Position numbers and translations under genes: made by a program
Source of the DNA: Mycobacterium lentiflavum
Lineage (GTDB): Bacteria; Actinomycetota; Actinomycetes; Mycobacteriales; Mycobacteriaceae
Direction of reading: 5' to 3'
DNA length: 64,000 nucleotides
Assembly: GCF_022374895.2 (NCBI RefSeq)
Contig: NZ_CP092423.2
Span: 2,666,001-2,730,000 of the forward strand
The notes under the pieces: model-generated
The model's input: only the letters and a program-made list of their open reading frames with translations
Database searches by the model: none
What the model was told of the DNA's origin: nothing
Part shown: one piece after another, positions 1 to 12,395 of the stretch
How positions within the stretch are numbered: position 1 is the first letter of the stretch
Layout: each line of letters begins with the position of its first letter

Positions 1-431
1 CACCCGTGCCAGAAATCACGGAGACGCAGCGCGACACCGTGCTGGCGGCGCTGCGCGAGACCGGATTCGTCACATATCAACCCAGCGACCACATGGCAGC
101 GGCCAACGCCGCGCTGATCGTCACCGGTGGCGCGCTGCCGCAAGACGCCGGCAATCAGGGAGTCAGCGTGGCCCGCTTCGCCGCGGCACTGGCACCCCAC
201 GGCTCGGGCACGCTGCTGGCCGGGCGCGACGGATCGTCGACGGGCGGTGCCGCGGTCGCGGTCGCCCGCGCCGACGCCGGCATCAACTCCGCGATCAGCA
301 CCGTCGACGACGTCGACGCCGCACCGGGTCGGATCACCGCGATCCTGGGCCTGCATGACCTGCTCAACGGCGGGCATGTCGGGCAGTACGGCACCGGTCA
401 CGGCGCCACGTCGATCACCGTCGCGCAGTAG
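1..431 (+). CDS. mctB: Copper transport protein MctB, C-terminal part (5' end outside window)
   Basis: The reading frame is open from the window edge and ends at 431, so only about the last 142 residues are present. The sequence resembles the C-terminus of Rv1698/MctB, which lies directly upstream of pyrG in M. tuberculosis, and it shares the stretches VIVTGGALP and DAGNQGVSVARFAAAL. MctB is reported to be a mycobacterial outer-envelope protein that limits copper build-up. The end GHVGQYGTGHG fits the family C-terminus. No truncation other than the window edge is seen. The identification rests on family resemblance plus synteny with pyrG. Confidence 0.85.
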   Translation, partial: PVPEITETQRDTVLAALRETGFVTYQPSDHMAAANAALIVTGGALPQDAGNQGVSVARFAAALAPHGSGTLLAGRDGSSTGGAAVAVARADAGINSAISTVDDVDAAPGRITAILGLHDLLNGGHVGQYGTGHGATSITVAQ

Positions 432-2945
<2,514 letters not shown>

Positions 2946-2949
<4 letters not shown>

Positions 2950-3890
2950 CGACCGCGCTGACCCTCGAGTCGCAAATGCAGGGCTATCTCGACCACTTGA
3001 CGATCGAGCGTGGCGTCGCGGCCAACACGCTCAGCTCGTATCGGCGCGACCTGCGCCGCTATTCAAAGCACTTGGAAGACCGTGGAATTCACGATCTTGC
3101 CAAGGTCGGCGAGGACGACGTCAGCGAATTTCTGGTCGCGTTGCGCCGCGGTGATCCCGATTCCGGAGCGGTCGGCTTGTCGGCGGTGTCGGCGGCACGG
3201 GCGCTGATCGCGGTGCGCGGCCTGCATCGCTTCGCTGCCGCCGAGGGGCTGGCCGAATTGGATGTGGCGCGCGCGGTGCGACCGCCGACCCCCGGCCGCC
3301 GGCTGCCCAAAAGCCTGACCATCGACGAAGTGCTGGCGCTGCTGGAAGGCGCCGGCGGGGAAAGCCCGTCCGACGGTCCGCTGACGCTGCGCAACCGGGC
3401 GCTGCTGGAGCTGTTGTATTCCACCGGATCACGCATCTCCGAAGCCGTCGGCCTCGACGTCGACGACATCGACACCCAGGCCCGTTCGGTGCTGCTGCGC
3501 GGCAAGGGCGGCAAGCAGCGGCTGGTGCCGATCGGTCGTCCCGCCGTCCACGCGCTCGATGCCTACCTGGTACGCGGACGCCCGGAGCTGGCCCGCCGGG
3601 GTCGCGGCACCGCCGCGATCTTCCTCAACGCCCGCGGCGGACGGCTGTCGCGGCAAAGCGCATGGCAGGTGCTGCAGGACGCCGCCGAGCGTGCCGGGAT
3701 CACCTCGGGGGTGTCGCCGCACATGCTGCGGCACTCGTTCGCCACGCATCTGCTGGAGGGCGGGGCCGACGTGCGCGTCGTGCAGGAGCTGCTCGGGCAC
3801 GCCTCGGTGACGACCACGCAGATCTACACGCTGGTCACCGTGCACGCGCTGCGCGAGGTGTGGGCCGGAGCCCACCCGCGCGCGCAGTAG
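2946..3890 (+). CDS. xerD: Tyrosine recombinase XerD
   Basis: A 314-residue site-specific tyrosine recombinase, expected to act with XerC at dif to resolve chromosome dimers. The N-terminal SAM-like core-binding domain (residues about 10-100, [20 protein letters not shown]) precedes the catalytic domain with Arg in [12 protein letters not shown], His/Arg in [12 protein letters not shown], His in [14 protein letters not shown] and the Tyr nucleophile in the same stretch. All catalytic residues are present, so it should be active. The ATG start at 2946 overlaps the upstream stop. The position after the NUDIX gene matches M. tuberculosis Rv1701c-region synteny, although I assign XerD rather than XerC partly from this context. 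Confidence 0.92.
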
Positions 3891-3891
3891 C

Positions 3892-4644
3892 TCAGCGCAG
3901 GTAATCGGACTCCAGCACCAGGTCGGACACCATCGACTGGTATTCGAGGTGGGCCTTGTGCTCGACGGTGTTCCACAACTTGCCCTGCTGCTGGCGCATG
4001 TACTCGCGGTACTTCGGCGCACCGGGCACCCGGACGTTGTCGGCAACCGCGATCGAGCCCTTATGCAGCCAGCCCCGGTCCATGATGCTCAACAGATCGT
4101 TGAGGTAGGCGTCCTTGTCGTGGTCGAGGAACAGGAAATCGAGTGCACCAGAAGCGAATCCGTGTTCGCTGGCGAGCGCGTCGAGCGTGCGCCCGCCGTC
4201 ACCGAGGGTGCCGACGACGCACGTCACCCGATCGGCGACACCGGCATGCGCCCAGATTCGCCGGGCGTTAGCGGCGTTGGCCTCGGCGAGCTCGACGGAA
4301 AACACCTTGGCGTTCGGCGCGGCCCGGGCGATCCGCAGCGCGCCGTAGCCGCAGTAGGTGCCCAACTCCAGCGCGAGCGCGGGGTCGGCCCGGCGTACGG
4401 CGGCGTCGAGCAGCAGGCCCTTCTCGTCGCCGACATTGATCAGCATCGACTTCTCGTAGGCGAACTTGTCGATGGTCGCCAGCACGTCGTCGATGTCACC
4501 GGCTCGGGCGTGGGCGAGGACGTAGTCGACCGCGGCCGCCTCGCGTCCGTCGCCGATCTGGCCCGTCGTGGTGATGTTGCGAACTCCGGCAGCCATCCGC
4601 CACACCGACCATCGCAGCAGCGGTATCCGTCTCTTGAGGTCCAT
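3892..4644 (-). CDS. Catechol-type SAM-dependent O-methyltransferase
   Basis: A 250-residue class I methyltransferase of the catechol O-methyltransferase type. SAM motif I is LELGTYCGYGALRIA, the acidic loop VFSVELAEANAANARR binds the ribose, and the metal-binding site is suggested by LFLDHDKDAY and VADNVRVPG. It resembles Rv1703c. The natural substrate is unknown. The gene is convergent with xerD (1 nt between stops) and divergent from the acyl-CoA synthetase. The ATG at 4644 was chosen as the start of the conserved part; an in-frame upstream start at 4689 would add 15 residues with no clear ribosome site. Confidence 0.85.
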   Translation of the reverse strand: MDLKRRIPLLRWSVWRMAAGVRNITTTGQIGDGREAAAVDYVLAHARAGDIDDVLATIDKFAYEKSMLINVGDEKGLLLDAAVRRADPALALELGTYCGYGALRIARAAPNAKVFSVELAEANAANARRIWAHAGVADRVTCVVGTLGDGGRTLDALASEHGFASGALDFLFLDHDKDAYLNDLLSIMDRGWLHKGSIAVADNVRVPGAPKYREYMRQQQGKLWNTVEHKAHLEYQSMVSDLVLESDYLR

Positions 4645-4751
4645 AGGCCCTACCCTAGGCATGGTCGACCCAGCGGTGGTGTCCAACACTTGCGTCCCCG
4701 CGGTCCCGGCTATAACGTCCGGCCATCGGTGGCGGTCGGCGGAGGAGCCAG

Positions 4752-6656
4752 ATGAGCGGTTATCGCGAGCTTCACCAGTTCAGCCTCGACGATCCGAGGA
4801 CATTCTGGGCGCAGGCCGCGGAGGCGGTGACGTGGATCCAGGCGCCGAAGCGGATCCTCGATGACAGCCGACCGCCTTTCTATCGCTGGTTTCCCGACGG
4901 GGAACTCAACACGTGCGTCAACGCCCTCGACCGACACGTCGACGCCGGCCGCGGCGGCACGCCGGCGCTGATTTACGACTCACCCGTGACAGCGACGAAG
5001 CGCACCCTCTCCTATGCCGAATTGCTCGATCTCACATCGCGTTTCGCCGGGGTGCTGCGCAACTTGGGGGTGAGCAAAGGCGACCGCGTGGTCATCTATA
5101 TGCCGATGATCCCGGAAACGGTGGTCGCCATGCTGGCGTGCGCCCGAATCGGTGCGGTGCATTCCGTGGTCTTCGGTGGATTCGCCGCGCACGAGCTCGC
5201 CACTCGCATCGACGACGCTCGTCCTGCCGTGGTCGTCTCGGCGTCCTGCGGCATCGAACCGACCCGGGTTGTGGAGTACAAGCCCATGCTCGACGCGGCG
5301 ATCGCTGCCAGTGCGCATCCGCCACGGCACTGCGTCATCGTGCAGCGTGACCGGCTGCGCTGCAGCATGGTCGACGGCCGTGACAGAGACTGGCAGGAGC
5401 TGATTGGCGTCGCCGAGCCAGTGGCGGCAGTCGCGGTGGCCGCAACGGATCCGCTGTACATCCTGTACACCTCGGGTACCACCGGCAGACCCAAAGGCGT
5501 GGTGCGGGACAACGGTGGTCACGCGGTAGCGCTGCTTTGGAGCATGCGCCACATTTACGACGTCAGCCCCGGCGATGTCTATTGGGCGGCGTCGGACGTC
5601 GGCTGGGTGGTCGGGCACTCCTACATCGTCTACGGACCACTGTTCGCGGGCGCCACCACGGTGCTCTACGAGGGAAAGCCGGTGGGCACGCCCGACCCAG
5701 GTGCTTTCTGGCGTGTGATCACCGAGCACGAGGTGAAGGTTTTCTTCACCGCGCCGACCGCAATCCGCGCGATCCGCCGGGACGATCCCGACGGCACCTG
5801 GCTGCAGCGCTATGAGCGCGCCCATCTGGAATCGGTGTTCCTCGCCGGCGAGCGGCTCGACCCCGACACTTACTCATGGGTGTCGGACAAGGTCGGCGTT
5901 CGAGTCATCGACCACTGGTGGCAGACCGAGACCGGGTGGGCGATTGCAGCCAATCCGATAGGTGCGGAACCGCTGCCGATCAAGCCCGGTTCGCCGGGCG
6001 TGCCGATGCCGGGCTACGACGTCGCGATCCTCAATCCGGACGGAGCGGCCTGCTCGCCTGGTGAGGAGGGCGCCATCTGCCTGAGTCTGCCGCTCCCGCC
6101 TGGTGCCTTCCCGACGCTCTGGGAGGATGACGCGCGGTACGAAGCCTCGTACTTGTGCGAGCATCCCGGCTATTACCTGACCGGCGACGGCGGATATGTC
6201 GATCAGGACGGCTATCTGTTCGTCATGGGCCGCATCGACGATGTCATCAACGTGGCCGGTCACCGGCTCTCCACCGGCGAAATAGAAGCGGTGCTGGCGT
6301 CACACCCCGCGGTGGCCGAAGTGGCGGTCATCGCCGTCGCCGACGACATCAAGGGCCAGGTCCCGCGCGGGTTCGTCGTCCTGCAGGCCGGGTCGCCGGG
6401 GGACGGGCTCGCCGACGAGTTGGTGGCGCTAGTTCGCGACGAGATCGGGGCGGTGGCGTGTCTGAAGCGCGTCGACATCGTCTCGGCGTTGCCGAAGACG
6501 CGCTCCGGCAAGATTCTCCGCAAGGCGATGCGCCGCATCGCGCACGGCCACGACGATGAGATGCCGTCCACCATCGAGGACCCTGACGTGCTGCATGCGC
6601 TGCGGCCCGTCTTGACCCTGGAGCCAGGCGCACGGGAGTCGCTGGAACCGGCGTGA
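4752..6656 (+). CDS. Acyl-CoA synthetase, propionyl-CoA synthetase (PrpE)-like
   Basis: A 634-residue ANL-family ligase that should activate propionate or another short carboxylate to its CoA thioester via an acyl-AMP. Motifs: AMP/phosphate loop LYILYTSGTTGRPKG (about residues 235-250), the DHWWQTETGW motif typical of acetyl/propionyl-CoA synthetases, YYLTGDGG, and the acceptor lysine in LPKTRSGKILRK. Length and the WWQTETG signature favour PrpE/Acs over long-chain FadD enzymes. GGAGGAG lies just upstream of ATG 4752. In M. tuberculosis this slot between the O-methyltransferase and parA holds different genes (a permease and PPE genes), so the gene is an accessory insertion here. Confidence 0.85.
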   Translation: MSGYRELHQFSLDDPRTFWAQAAEAVTWIQAPKRILDDSRPPFYRWFPDGELNTCVNALDRHVDAGRGGTPALIYDSPVTATKRTLSYAELLDLTSRFAGVLRNLGVSKGDRVVIYMPMIPETVVAMLACARIGAVHSVVFGGFAAHELATRIDDARPAVVVSASCGIEPTRVVEYKPMLDAAIAASAHPPRHCVIVQRDRLRCSMVDGRDRDWQELIGVAEPVAAVAVAATDPLYILYTSGTTGRPKGVVRDNGGHAVALLWSMRHIYDVSPGDVYWAASDVGWVVGHSYIVYGPLFAGATTVLYEGKPVGTPDPGAFWRVITEHEVKVFFTAPTAIRAIRRDDPDGTWLQRYERAHLESVFLAGERLDPDTYSWVSDKVGVRVIDHWWQTETGWAIAANPIGAEPLPIKPGSPGVPMPGYDVAILNPDGAACSPGEEGAICLSLPLPPGAFPTLWEDDARYEASYLCEHPGYYLTGDGGYVDQDGYLFVMGRIDDVINVAGHRLSTGEIEAVLASHPAVAEVAVIAVADDIKGQVPRGFVVLQAGSPGDGLADELVALVRDEIGAVACLKRVDIVSALPKTRSGKILRKAMRRIAHGHDDEMPSTIEDPDVLHALRPVLTLEPGARESLEPA

Positions 6657-6869
6657 CCACCCAGACCGGCCGGCAGTGACGCGCGGCGGTAACGTCCGCA
6701 TCCCCTTCGACTGGTGCTCGTGTGACTGGTGTTAAGCAAGCGAATTCAACGACATCACGTCCGCGATATCCGCACATATTCGCTGGTGAAACACCCTGCG
6801 GGTCGCCCGGTTTACGCGCGCCTACCCGATAGACTTTCGGACGATGTTCACCTTCGCAATACCCCGGGC

Positions 6870-7733
6870 ATGACCGACCAGCCTGACGACGGCGTCGAGA
6901 TTGGCCTTACGGGGCGTCCGCCGCGGGCGATACCGGAACCGCAGCCGCGTACCTCGCACGGCCCGGCAAAGGTGATTGCGATGTGCAACCAGAAGGGTGG
7001 CGTCGGAAAAACCACCTCGACGATCAACCTGGGTGCCGCGCTCGCCGAGTACGGCCGGCGGGTGTTGCTGGTGGACATGGATCCGCAGGGCGCGCTGTCC
7101 GCGGGCCTCGGCGTCCCGCACTACGAGTTGGAAAAGACCATTCACAACGTGCTGGTCGAGCCGCGGGTGTCGATCGAAGACGTGCTGCTTTCCACCCGGG
7201 TCAAGTACCTGGACCTGGTGCCCAGCAATATCGACCTGTCGGCCGCCGAGATTCAGCTGGTCAACGAGGTGGGCCGGGAGCAGACGCTGGGTCGGGCGCT
7301 GCATCCGGTGCTGGACCGCTACGACTATGTCTTGATCGACTGCCAGCCGTCGCTCGGCCTGCTCACCGTCAACGGGCTGGCCTGCTCCGATGGCGTGGTC
7401 ATCCCGACCGAGTGCGAGTTCTTCTCGCTACGCGGCCTGGCGCTGCTCACCGATACCGTGGACAAGGTGCGCGACCGGCTCAACCCGAAGCTTGAGATCA
7501 GCGGCATCCTGCTGACCCGCTACGACCCGCGCACGGTCAACGCCCGTGAGGTGATGGCCCGGGTCGTCGAACGCTTCGGTGACCTGGTGTTCGACACCGT
7601 GATCACCCGGACCGTGCGTTTCCCGGAGACCAGTGTGGCGGGTGAACCCATCACCACCTGGGCGCCGAAGTCGACCGGCGCCATCGCCTATCGCGCTTTG
7701 GCCCGCGAGTTCATCGACCGCTTCGGCGCGTGA
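6870..7733 (+). CDS. ParA/Soj-family chromosome-partitioning ATPase
   Basis: A 287-residue Walker-type ATPase of the ParA/Soj family, related to Rv1708. Deviant Walker A is KGGVGKTTSTINLG, followed by VLLVDMDPQGALSAGLG and the Walker B region VLIDCQPSLGLL. The N-terminal about 35 residues are family-specific (IGLTGRPPRAIPEPQPRT). It overlaps scpA by 4 nt, so it is translated together with condensin accessory proteins and may help position or load the chromosome-organising machinery. There is no parB partner here, so it is a second ParA-like protein and not the origin-proximal partition ATPase. ATG 6870 matches orthologue starts; the frame is open further upstream to 6729. Confidence 0.92.
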   Translation: MTDQPDDGVEIGLTGRPPRAIPEPQPRTSHGPAKVIAMCNQKGGVGKTTSTINLGAALAEYGRRVLLVDMDPQGALSAGLGVPHYELEKTIHNVLVEPRVSIEDVLLSTRVKYLDLVPSNIDLSAAEIQLVNEVGREQTLGRALHPVLDRYDYVLIDCQPSLGLLTVNGLACSDGVVIPTECEFFSLRGLALLTDTVDKVRDRLNPKLEISGILLTRYDPRTVNAREVMARVVERFGDLVFDTVITRTVRFPETSVAGEPITTWAPKSTGAIAYRALAREFIDRFGA

Positions 7734-8545
7734 ACGACACAGCCAATGGTGAGGCGGCAGCGCAGAACGGCTCCTCGACCGGTTTCCAAGTCCGCCTCAC
7801 CAACTTCGAGGGGCCGTTCGACCTGCTGCTGCAGCTGATCTTCGCGCATCGTCTCGACGTGACCGAGGTGGCGCTGCATCAGGTCACCGACGACTTCATC
7901 GCCTACACCCGCGAGATCGGCACCCAGCTGGATCTGGAGGAGACCACCGCGTTCCTCGTGGTTGCCGCGACCCTGCTCGATCTCAAGGCCGCGCGGCTGC
8001 TGCCGGCCGGACAGATCGATGACGAGGAAGACCTCGCCCTGCTCGAGGTGCGGGACCTGCTCTTCGCCCGGCTGCTGCAGTACCGCGCGTTCAAGCACGT
8101 CGCGGAGATGTTCGCCGAGCTGGAAGCCACCGCGCTGCGCAGCTACCCGCGCGCGGTGTCGCTGGAAGACCGGTTCACCGAACTGCTGCCTGAAGTGATG
8201 ATCGGTGTCGACGCCGAGCGGTTCGCCCAGATCGCTGCGGTCGCGTTCAGCCCGCGGCCGGTGCCGACGGTGGCCATCGGCCACCTGCACGAGCTCAAGG
8301 TCTCGGTGCCCGAGCAGGCCCAGAAGCTGCTGTCGATGCTCGAAGCGCGGGGCAGCGGCCAATGGGCCACGTTTTCCGAGCTGGTCGCCGACTGCGAGGT
8401 ACCGATGGAAGTGGTGGGACGCTTTTTGGCGCTGCTCGAGCTGTATCGGTCCCGGGCGGTAGCATTCGACCAGTCGGAGCCGCTTGGCGTGCTCCAGATT
8501 TCGTGGACCGGGGAGCGTCCGACCGCCGAAATACGGGACGAATAA
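7730..8545 (+). CDS. scpA: Segregation and condensation protein ScpA
   Basis: A 271-residue kleisin that bridges SMC heads in the bacterial condensin. The N-terminal kleisin signature FQVRLTNFEGPFDLLLQLI is clear, followed by the helical region FLVVAATLLDLKAARLLP and a C-terminal winged-helix part ending in LLELYRSRAVAFDQSEPLG. The GTG start at 7730 overlaps the parA stop (GTGA). It is immediately followed by scpB, which gives the usual ScpA-ScpB pair in the same transcript. Confidence 0.96.
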   Translation: MNDTANGEAAAQNGSSTGFQVRLTNFEGPFDLLLQLIFAHRLDVTEVALHQVTDDFIAYTREIGTQLDLEETTAFLVVAATLLDLKAARLLPAGQIDDEEDLALLEVRDLLFARLLQYRAFKHVAEMFAELEATALRSYPRAVSLEDRFTELLPEVMIGVDAERFAQIAAVAFSPRPVPTVAIGHLHELKVSVPEQAQKLLSMLEARGSGQWATFSELVADCEVPMEVVGRFLALLELYRSRAVAFDQSEPLGVLQISWTGERPTAEIRDE

Positions 8546-8612
8546 ATGACTCGCGCCGTGACGATGCAGAGCGCAGCGATGTGCCCGCTTGCGGGAGAGA
8601 GGAGGGGCGCTC

Positions 8613-9317
8613 GTGACTGAAGACCTGCCCGACCTCGATCTCGCCCCGGGTATGGAAGGCATCCCCGACATCGCCGAAGCAGCGCCGCTGGACGACGAGG
8701 AGTTGCGCGGCGTGCTGGAGGCGCTGTTGCTGGTGGTGGACACCCCGGTCGCCGAGGAGGCGCTGGGCGCCGCCACCGGGCAACCCGTCTATCGGATAGC
8801 CGCGAAACTGCAGCTGATGGCCGAGGAGCTCACGCAACGCGACAGCGGCATCGACCTGCGTAGGACCGGCGAGGGCTGGCGGATGTACACCCGCGCCAAG
8901 TACGCGCCCTACGTGGAGAAGCTGCTGCTGGACGGCGCGCGCTCCAAGCTCACCCGGGCCGCGCTGGAGACCCTGGCCGTCGTGGCCTACCGCCAGCCCG
9001 TGACCCGTGCGCGGGTCAGCGCGGTGCGCGGGGTCAACGTCGACGCCGTCATCCGAACCCTGTTGGCGCGCGGCCTGATCACCGAGGCCGGCGTCGACGA
9101 GGACAGCGGCGCGGCCACCTTCGCCACCACCGAGCTGTTCTTGGAGCGGCTCGGGCTGGAGTCGCTGACCGACTTGCCCGATATCGCACCGCTGCTTCCC
9201 GACGTCGACGCCATCGAGGATCTGAGCGAATCCCTGGACAGCGAGCCACGTTTCATCAAACTGTCGGGCGGCCAGACGCCCGAACAGTCGCTGTCATTTG
9301 ACGTGGACCAGGATTAA
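8613..9317 (+). CDS. scpB: Segregation and condensation protein ScpB
   Basis: A 234-residue winged-helix partner of ScpA in the SMC condensin complex. Core sequence LRGVLEALLLVVDTPVAEEAL is followed by RTGEGWRMYTRAKYAPYVEKL and the second winged helix with ALETLAVVAYRQPVTRARV and VRGVNVDAVIRTLLARGLI, all typical of ScpB. I chose GTG 8613 because GAGAGGAGGGG lies upstream; the frame could start at 8589. The stop TAA overlaps the ATG of rluB by one base. Confidence 0.96.
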   Translation: MTEDLPDLDLAPGMEGIPDIAEAAPLDDEELRGVLEALLLVVDTPVAEEALGAATGQPVYRIAAKLQLMAEELTQRDSGIDLRRTGEGWRMYTRAKYAPYVEKLLLDGARSKLTRAALETLAVVAYRQPVTRARVSAVRGVNVDAVIRTLLARGLITEAGVDEDSGAATFATTELFLERLGLESLTDLPDIAPLLPDVDAIEDLSESLDSEPRFIKLSGGQTPEQSLSFDVDQD

Positions 9318-10060
9318 TGGCCGAAGATCAGGGAATCCGGCTGCAAAAAGTGTTGTCCCAGGCCGGAATTGCGTCGCGCCGGGCCGCCGAGAAGTTGATC
9401 ATCGACGGTCGCGTCGAGGTGGACGGGCAGGTGGTGACCGAGCTGGGCACCCGCGTCGACCCCGATGCCTCCGTGATCCGCGTGGACGGCGCCAGGATCG
9501 CCCTCGACGAGTCGCAGGTGTATCTGGCGCTGAACAAGCCGCGCGGGATGCACTCGACAATGTCCGACGATCGTGGCCGGCCGTGCATCGGTGACCTGGT
9601 CGAGCGGCGAGTGCGGGGGAACACGAAGCTCTTTCACGTCGGACGTTTGGATGCCGACACCGAGGGGCTGATCCTGCTGACCAACGACGGCGAGTTGGCA
9701 CACCGGTTGATGCACCCCTCCCACGAAGTGCCCAAGACGTATCTGGCGACGGTCGCCGGAAAGGTACCGCGTGGGCTGGGCAAGCAATTGCGGGCCGGCA
9801 TCGAGTTGGAAGACGGCCCAGCGCGTGTCGACGACTTCGCGGTGGTGGATGCCATTCCCGGAAAGACGTTGGTGCGCTTGACGTTGCACGAAGGACGCAA
9901 TCGGATCGTGCGACGGATGCTGGCTGGGGTGGGTTTCCCGGTGGAGGCGCTGGTACGCACCGAGTTCGGTGGGATCGCGCTGGGTAAGCAGCGGCCGGGC
10001 AGTATCCGGGCGCTCAGCCAGGGCGAGATCGGGCAACTGTACCAAGCGGTGGGCTTGTGA
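9317..10060 (+). CDS. 23S rRNA pseudouridine synthase RluB-type
   Basis: A 247-residue pseudouridine synthase of the RsuA/RluB/RluE/RluF group, expected to modify 23S rRNA. It has an N-terminal S4 RNA-binding domain ([22 protein letters not shown], residues about 5-65) and a catalytic domain with the key Asp in [18 protein letters not shown]. The C-terminal conserved stretch [20 protein letters not shown] is also present. Orthologue of Rv1711 by position and sequence. It is embedded in the parA-scpAB-rluB-cmk-der operon. Confidence 0.93.
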   Translation: MAEDQGIRLQKVLSQAGIASRRAAEKLIIDGRVEVDGQVVTELGTRVDPDASVIRVDGARIALDESQVYLALNKPRGMHSTMSDDRGRPCIGDLVERRVRGNTKLFHVGRLDADTEGLILLTNDGELAHRLMHPSHEVPKTYLATVAGKVPRGLGKQLRAGIELEDGPARVDDFAVVDAIPGKTLVRLTLHEGRNRIVRRMLAGVGFPVEALVRTEFGGIALGKQRPGSIRALSQGEIGQLYQAVGL

Positions 10061-10758
10061 GCGGAACGAGCGGAACGGGCGGCGTGGTGGTGGCGATCGA
10101 CGGCCCGGCCGGAACCGGAAAGTCTTCGGTGTCAAAGGGATTGGCGGAAGCGTTGCAGGCGCGTTACCTGGACACCGGCGGGATGTACCGGATGGTGACG
10201 TTGGCCGTGTTGCGCGCCGGGATCGACCCGGCCGATGCAGAAGCGGTCGCACGGGTCGCCGAGACGGTGCAGATGTCGGTCGACTACCACCCCGAGGGTG
10301 ATCGTTATTTCCTTGGCGGCGAGGATGTCTCGGCCGAGATTCGCGGCGACGAGGTCACCCGCGCGGTGTCGGCCGTGTCGTCGGTGGCCGCCGTTCGGAC
10401 CCGGCTGGTCGCCTTGCAGCGCGAAATGGCCCAGGGGCCGGGCAATGTCGTCGTCGAGGGGCGTGACATCGGGACGGTGGTGTTGCCGAACGCGCCGGTG
10501 AAGATCTTCCTGACCGCGTCGGCCGAGACCCGCGCCCGTCGGCGCAATGACCAGAACATCGCCGCTGGTTTGGCCGACGACTACGACGGGGTCCTGGCCG
10601 ATGTGCGCCGCCGGGATCATCTGGACTCTACCCGCACGCTGTCGCCGTTGCGACCGGCGGCGGACGCGGTGATCGTCGACACCAGCGACATGACCGAGGC
10701 GCAGGTGATCGATCACCTGCTGGAGTTGGTCAAGCAGCGAAGCGAGGCAGTGCGGTGA
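10057..10758 (+). CDS. cmk: Cytidylate kinase
   Basis: A 233-residue CMP/dCMP kinase that phosphorylates CMP to CDP. The P-loop is [17 protein letters not shown] near the N-terminus, followed by [11 protein letters not shown] (nucleotide monophosphate site), the [11 protein letters not shown] motif and the lid region RRNDQNI with RRDHLDSTR. The GTG start at 10057 overlaps the rluB stop by 4 nt, and its own stop overlaps der by 4 nt. Confidence 0.96.
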   Translation: MSGTSGTGGVVVAIDGPAGTGKSSVSKGLAEALQARYLDTGGMYRMVTLAVLRAGIDPADAEAVARVAETVQMSVDYHPEGDRYFLGGEDVSAEIRGDEVTRAVSAVSSVAAVRTRLVALQREMAQGPGNVVVEGRDIGTVVLPNAPVKIFLTASAETRARRRNDQNIAAGLADDYDGVLADVRRRDHLDSTRTLSPLRPAADAVIVDTSDMTEAQVIDHLLELVKQRSEAVR

Positions 10759-12155
10759 GTCAGGACGGTACCTGGTCCGACGAAAGTGATTGGGAGGTAG
10801 TCGATTCCGATTCGGGAGACTTCGACGAGCCCGGTCCCGCTCCGGTGGTCGCCATTGTCGGCCGGCCCAACGTCGGCAAGTCAACATTGGTCAACCGGAT
10901 CCTGGGCCGGCGCGAAGCGGTGGTGCAGGACATTCCTGGCGTCACCCGCGACCGGGTGTCCTACGACGCGCTGTGGACCGGTCGCCGGTTCGTCGTGCAG
11001 GACACCGGGGGATGGGAGCCCGACGCGAAGGGTCTGCAGCAGCTGGTGGCCGAACAGGCGTCGGTGGCGATGCGTACCGCCGATGCGATCATTTTGGTGG
11101 TCGACGCTACGGTCGGTGCCACCAGCGCCGACGAGGCCGCCGCCCGCATCCTGCTGCGCTCCGGCAAGCCGGTCTTCTTGGCTGCCAACAAGGTTGACAG
11201 CGAGAAGGTCGAATCGGACGCGGCCGCGCTGTGGTCGCTGGGTCTGGGCGAGCCCCATGCGGTCTCCGCGATCCACGGCCGCGGTGTGGCCGATCTACTC
11301 GACGAGGTGTTGGCCGCATTGCCCGCCGTGTCCGAGGCGGCCCCGGCGGCCGGCGGCCCGCGCCGGGTGGCGCTGGTTGGCAAGCCCAATGTCGGCAAGA
11401 GCTCGCTGCTGAACAAGCTTGCCGGCGACGAGCGCTCGGTCGTGCACGACGTCGCGGGAACCACGGTCGATCCGGTGGACTCGTTGATCGAATTGGGCGG
11501 CAAGATCTGGCGTTTCGTCGACACCGCGGGGTTGCGCCGCAAGGTCGGTCAGGCCAGCGGGCACGAGTTCTACGCGTCGGTGCGCACGCACTCGGCCATC
11601 GATTCCGCCGAGGTGGTGCTCGTGCTGATCGACGCGTCACAGCCGCTGACCGAACAGGACCAGCGGGTACTGAGCATGGTGATCGAGGCCGGCCGGGCGC
11701 TGGTGCTGGCCTTCAACAAATGGGATCTGGTCGACGAGGATCGCCGCGAGCTGCTGGACCGCGAGATCGATCGTGAGCTGGCGCAGCTGCAGTGGGCGGA
11801 GCGCGTCAACATCTCCGCCAAGACGGGACGGGCCGTGCAGAAGCTGGTGCCGGCGATGGAGACCGCGCTGGCGTCGTGGGACGCCCGGATCCCGACCGGC
11901 CCGCTGAACAGCTGGCTCAAGGAAGTCGTCGCGGCCACGCCGCCTCCGGTGCGCGGCGGCAAGCAGCCGCGCATTTTGTTCGCCACCCAGGCCGCCGCCC
12001 GGCCGCCGACGTTCGTCCTTTTCACTACCGGCTTCCTCGAAGCCGGCTACCGACGCTTCCTGGAGCGGCGGCTGCGCGAGACGTTCGGGTTCGCCGGCAG
12101 CCCGATCCGCATCAATGTGCGGGTCCGCGAAAAGCGCACCGCCAAGCGCCGCTGA
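10755..12155 (+). CDS. der: Ribosome-associated GTPase Der (EngA)
   Basis: A 466-residue tandem-domain GTPase needed for 50S ribosome assembly. Two G domains are visible: G1 motifs [12 protein letters not shown] (about residue 35) and [12 protein letters not shown] (about residue 213), with NKVD and NKWD base-recognition motifs and the DTGG and DTAG switch II motifs. A C-terminal KH-like domain carries [18 protein letters not shown]. This is the last gene of the syntenic operon. The next 240 nt are non-coding up to the SDR gene. Confidence 0.96.
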   Translation: MSQDGTWSDESDWEVVDSDSGDFDEPGPAPVVAIVGRPNVGKSTLVNRILGRREAVVQDIPGVTRDRVSYDALWTGRRFVVQDTGGWEPDAKGLQQLVAEQASVAMRTADAIILVVDATVGATSADEAAARILLRSGKPVFLAANKVDSEKVESDAAALWSLGLGEPHAVSAIHGRGVADLLDEVLAALPAVSEAAPAAGGPRRVALVGKPNVGKSSLLNKLAGDERSVVHDVAGTTVDPVDSLIELGGKIWRFVDTAGLRRKVGQASGHEFYASVRTHSAIDSAEVVLVLIDASQPLTEQDQRVLSMVIEAGRALVLAFNKWDLVDEDRRELLDREIDRELAQLQWAERVNISAKTGRAVQKLVPAMETALASWDARIPTGPLNSWLKEVVAATPPPVRGGKQPRILFATQAAARPPTFVLFTTGFLEAGYRRFLERRLRETFGFAGSPIRINVRVREKRTAKRR

Positions 12156-12348
12156 CTCTCGGGGCCGCGCTGTATGCCCCCTTTCGTCCGCGTCGAGTGC
12201 GCGTCTGGGGCGCCCTGAGTGCACACTCGCCACCCTGACCGCACACTCAACGGCGCGTCGGGCGCTTGATCCCACAATGCGGTCAATGATGTCTGTATCA
12301 CAGGATTCAACGTTGACTTTGGCGTCGGCCTAACAGTAACGTCCTCTT

Positions 12349-12367
12349 GTATAGCGGGTTGCTATAC
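12349..12367. promoter_or_regulatory. Inverted repeat, probable operator of the SDR/cyclase/IclR operon
   Basis: GTATAGC (12349-12355) and its exact complement GCTATAC (12361-12367) flank a 5-nt spacer. The site lies about 30 nt upstream of the SDR start. The nearby IclR gene in the same operon is the natural candidate to bind it; this is inference. Confidence 0.5.
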
Positions 12368-12395
12368 CCGTACTGCGGGATTGCATGGAGGCATC

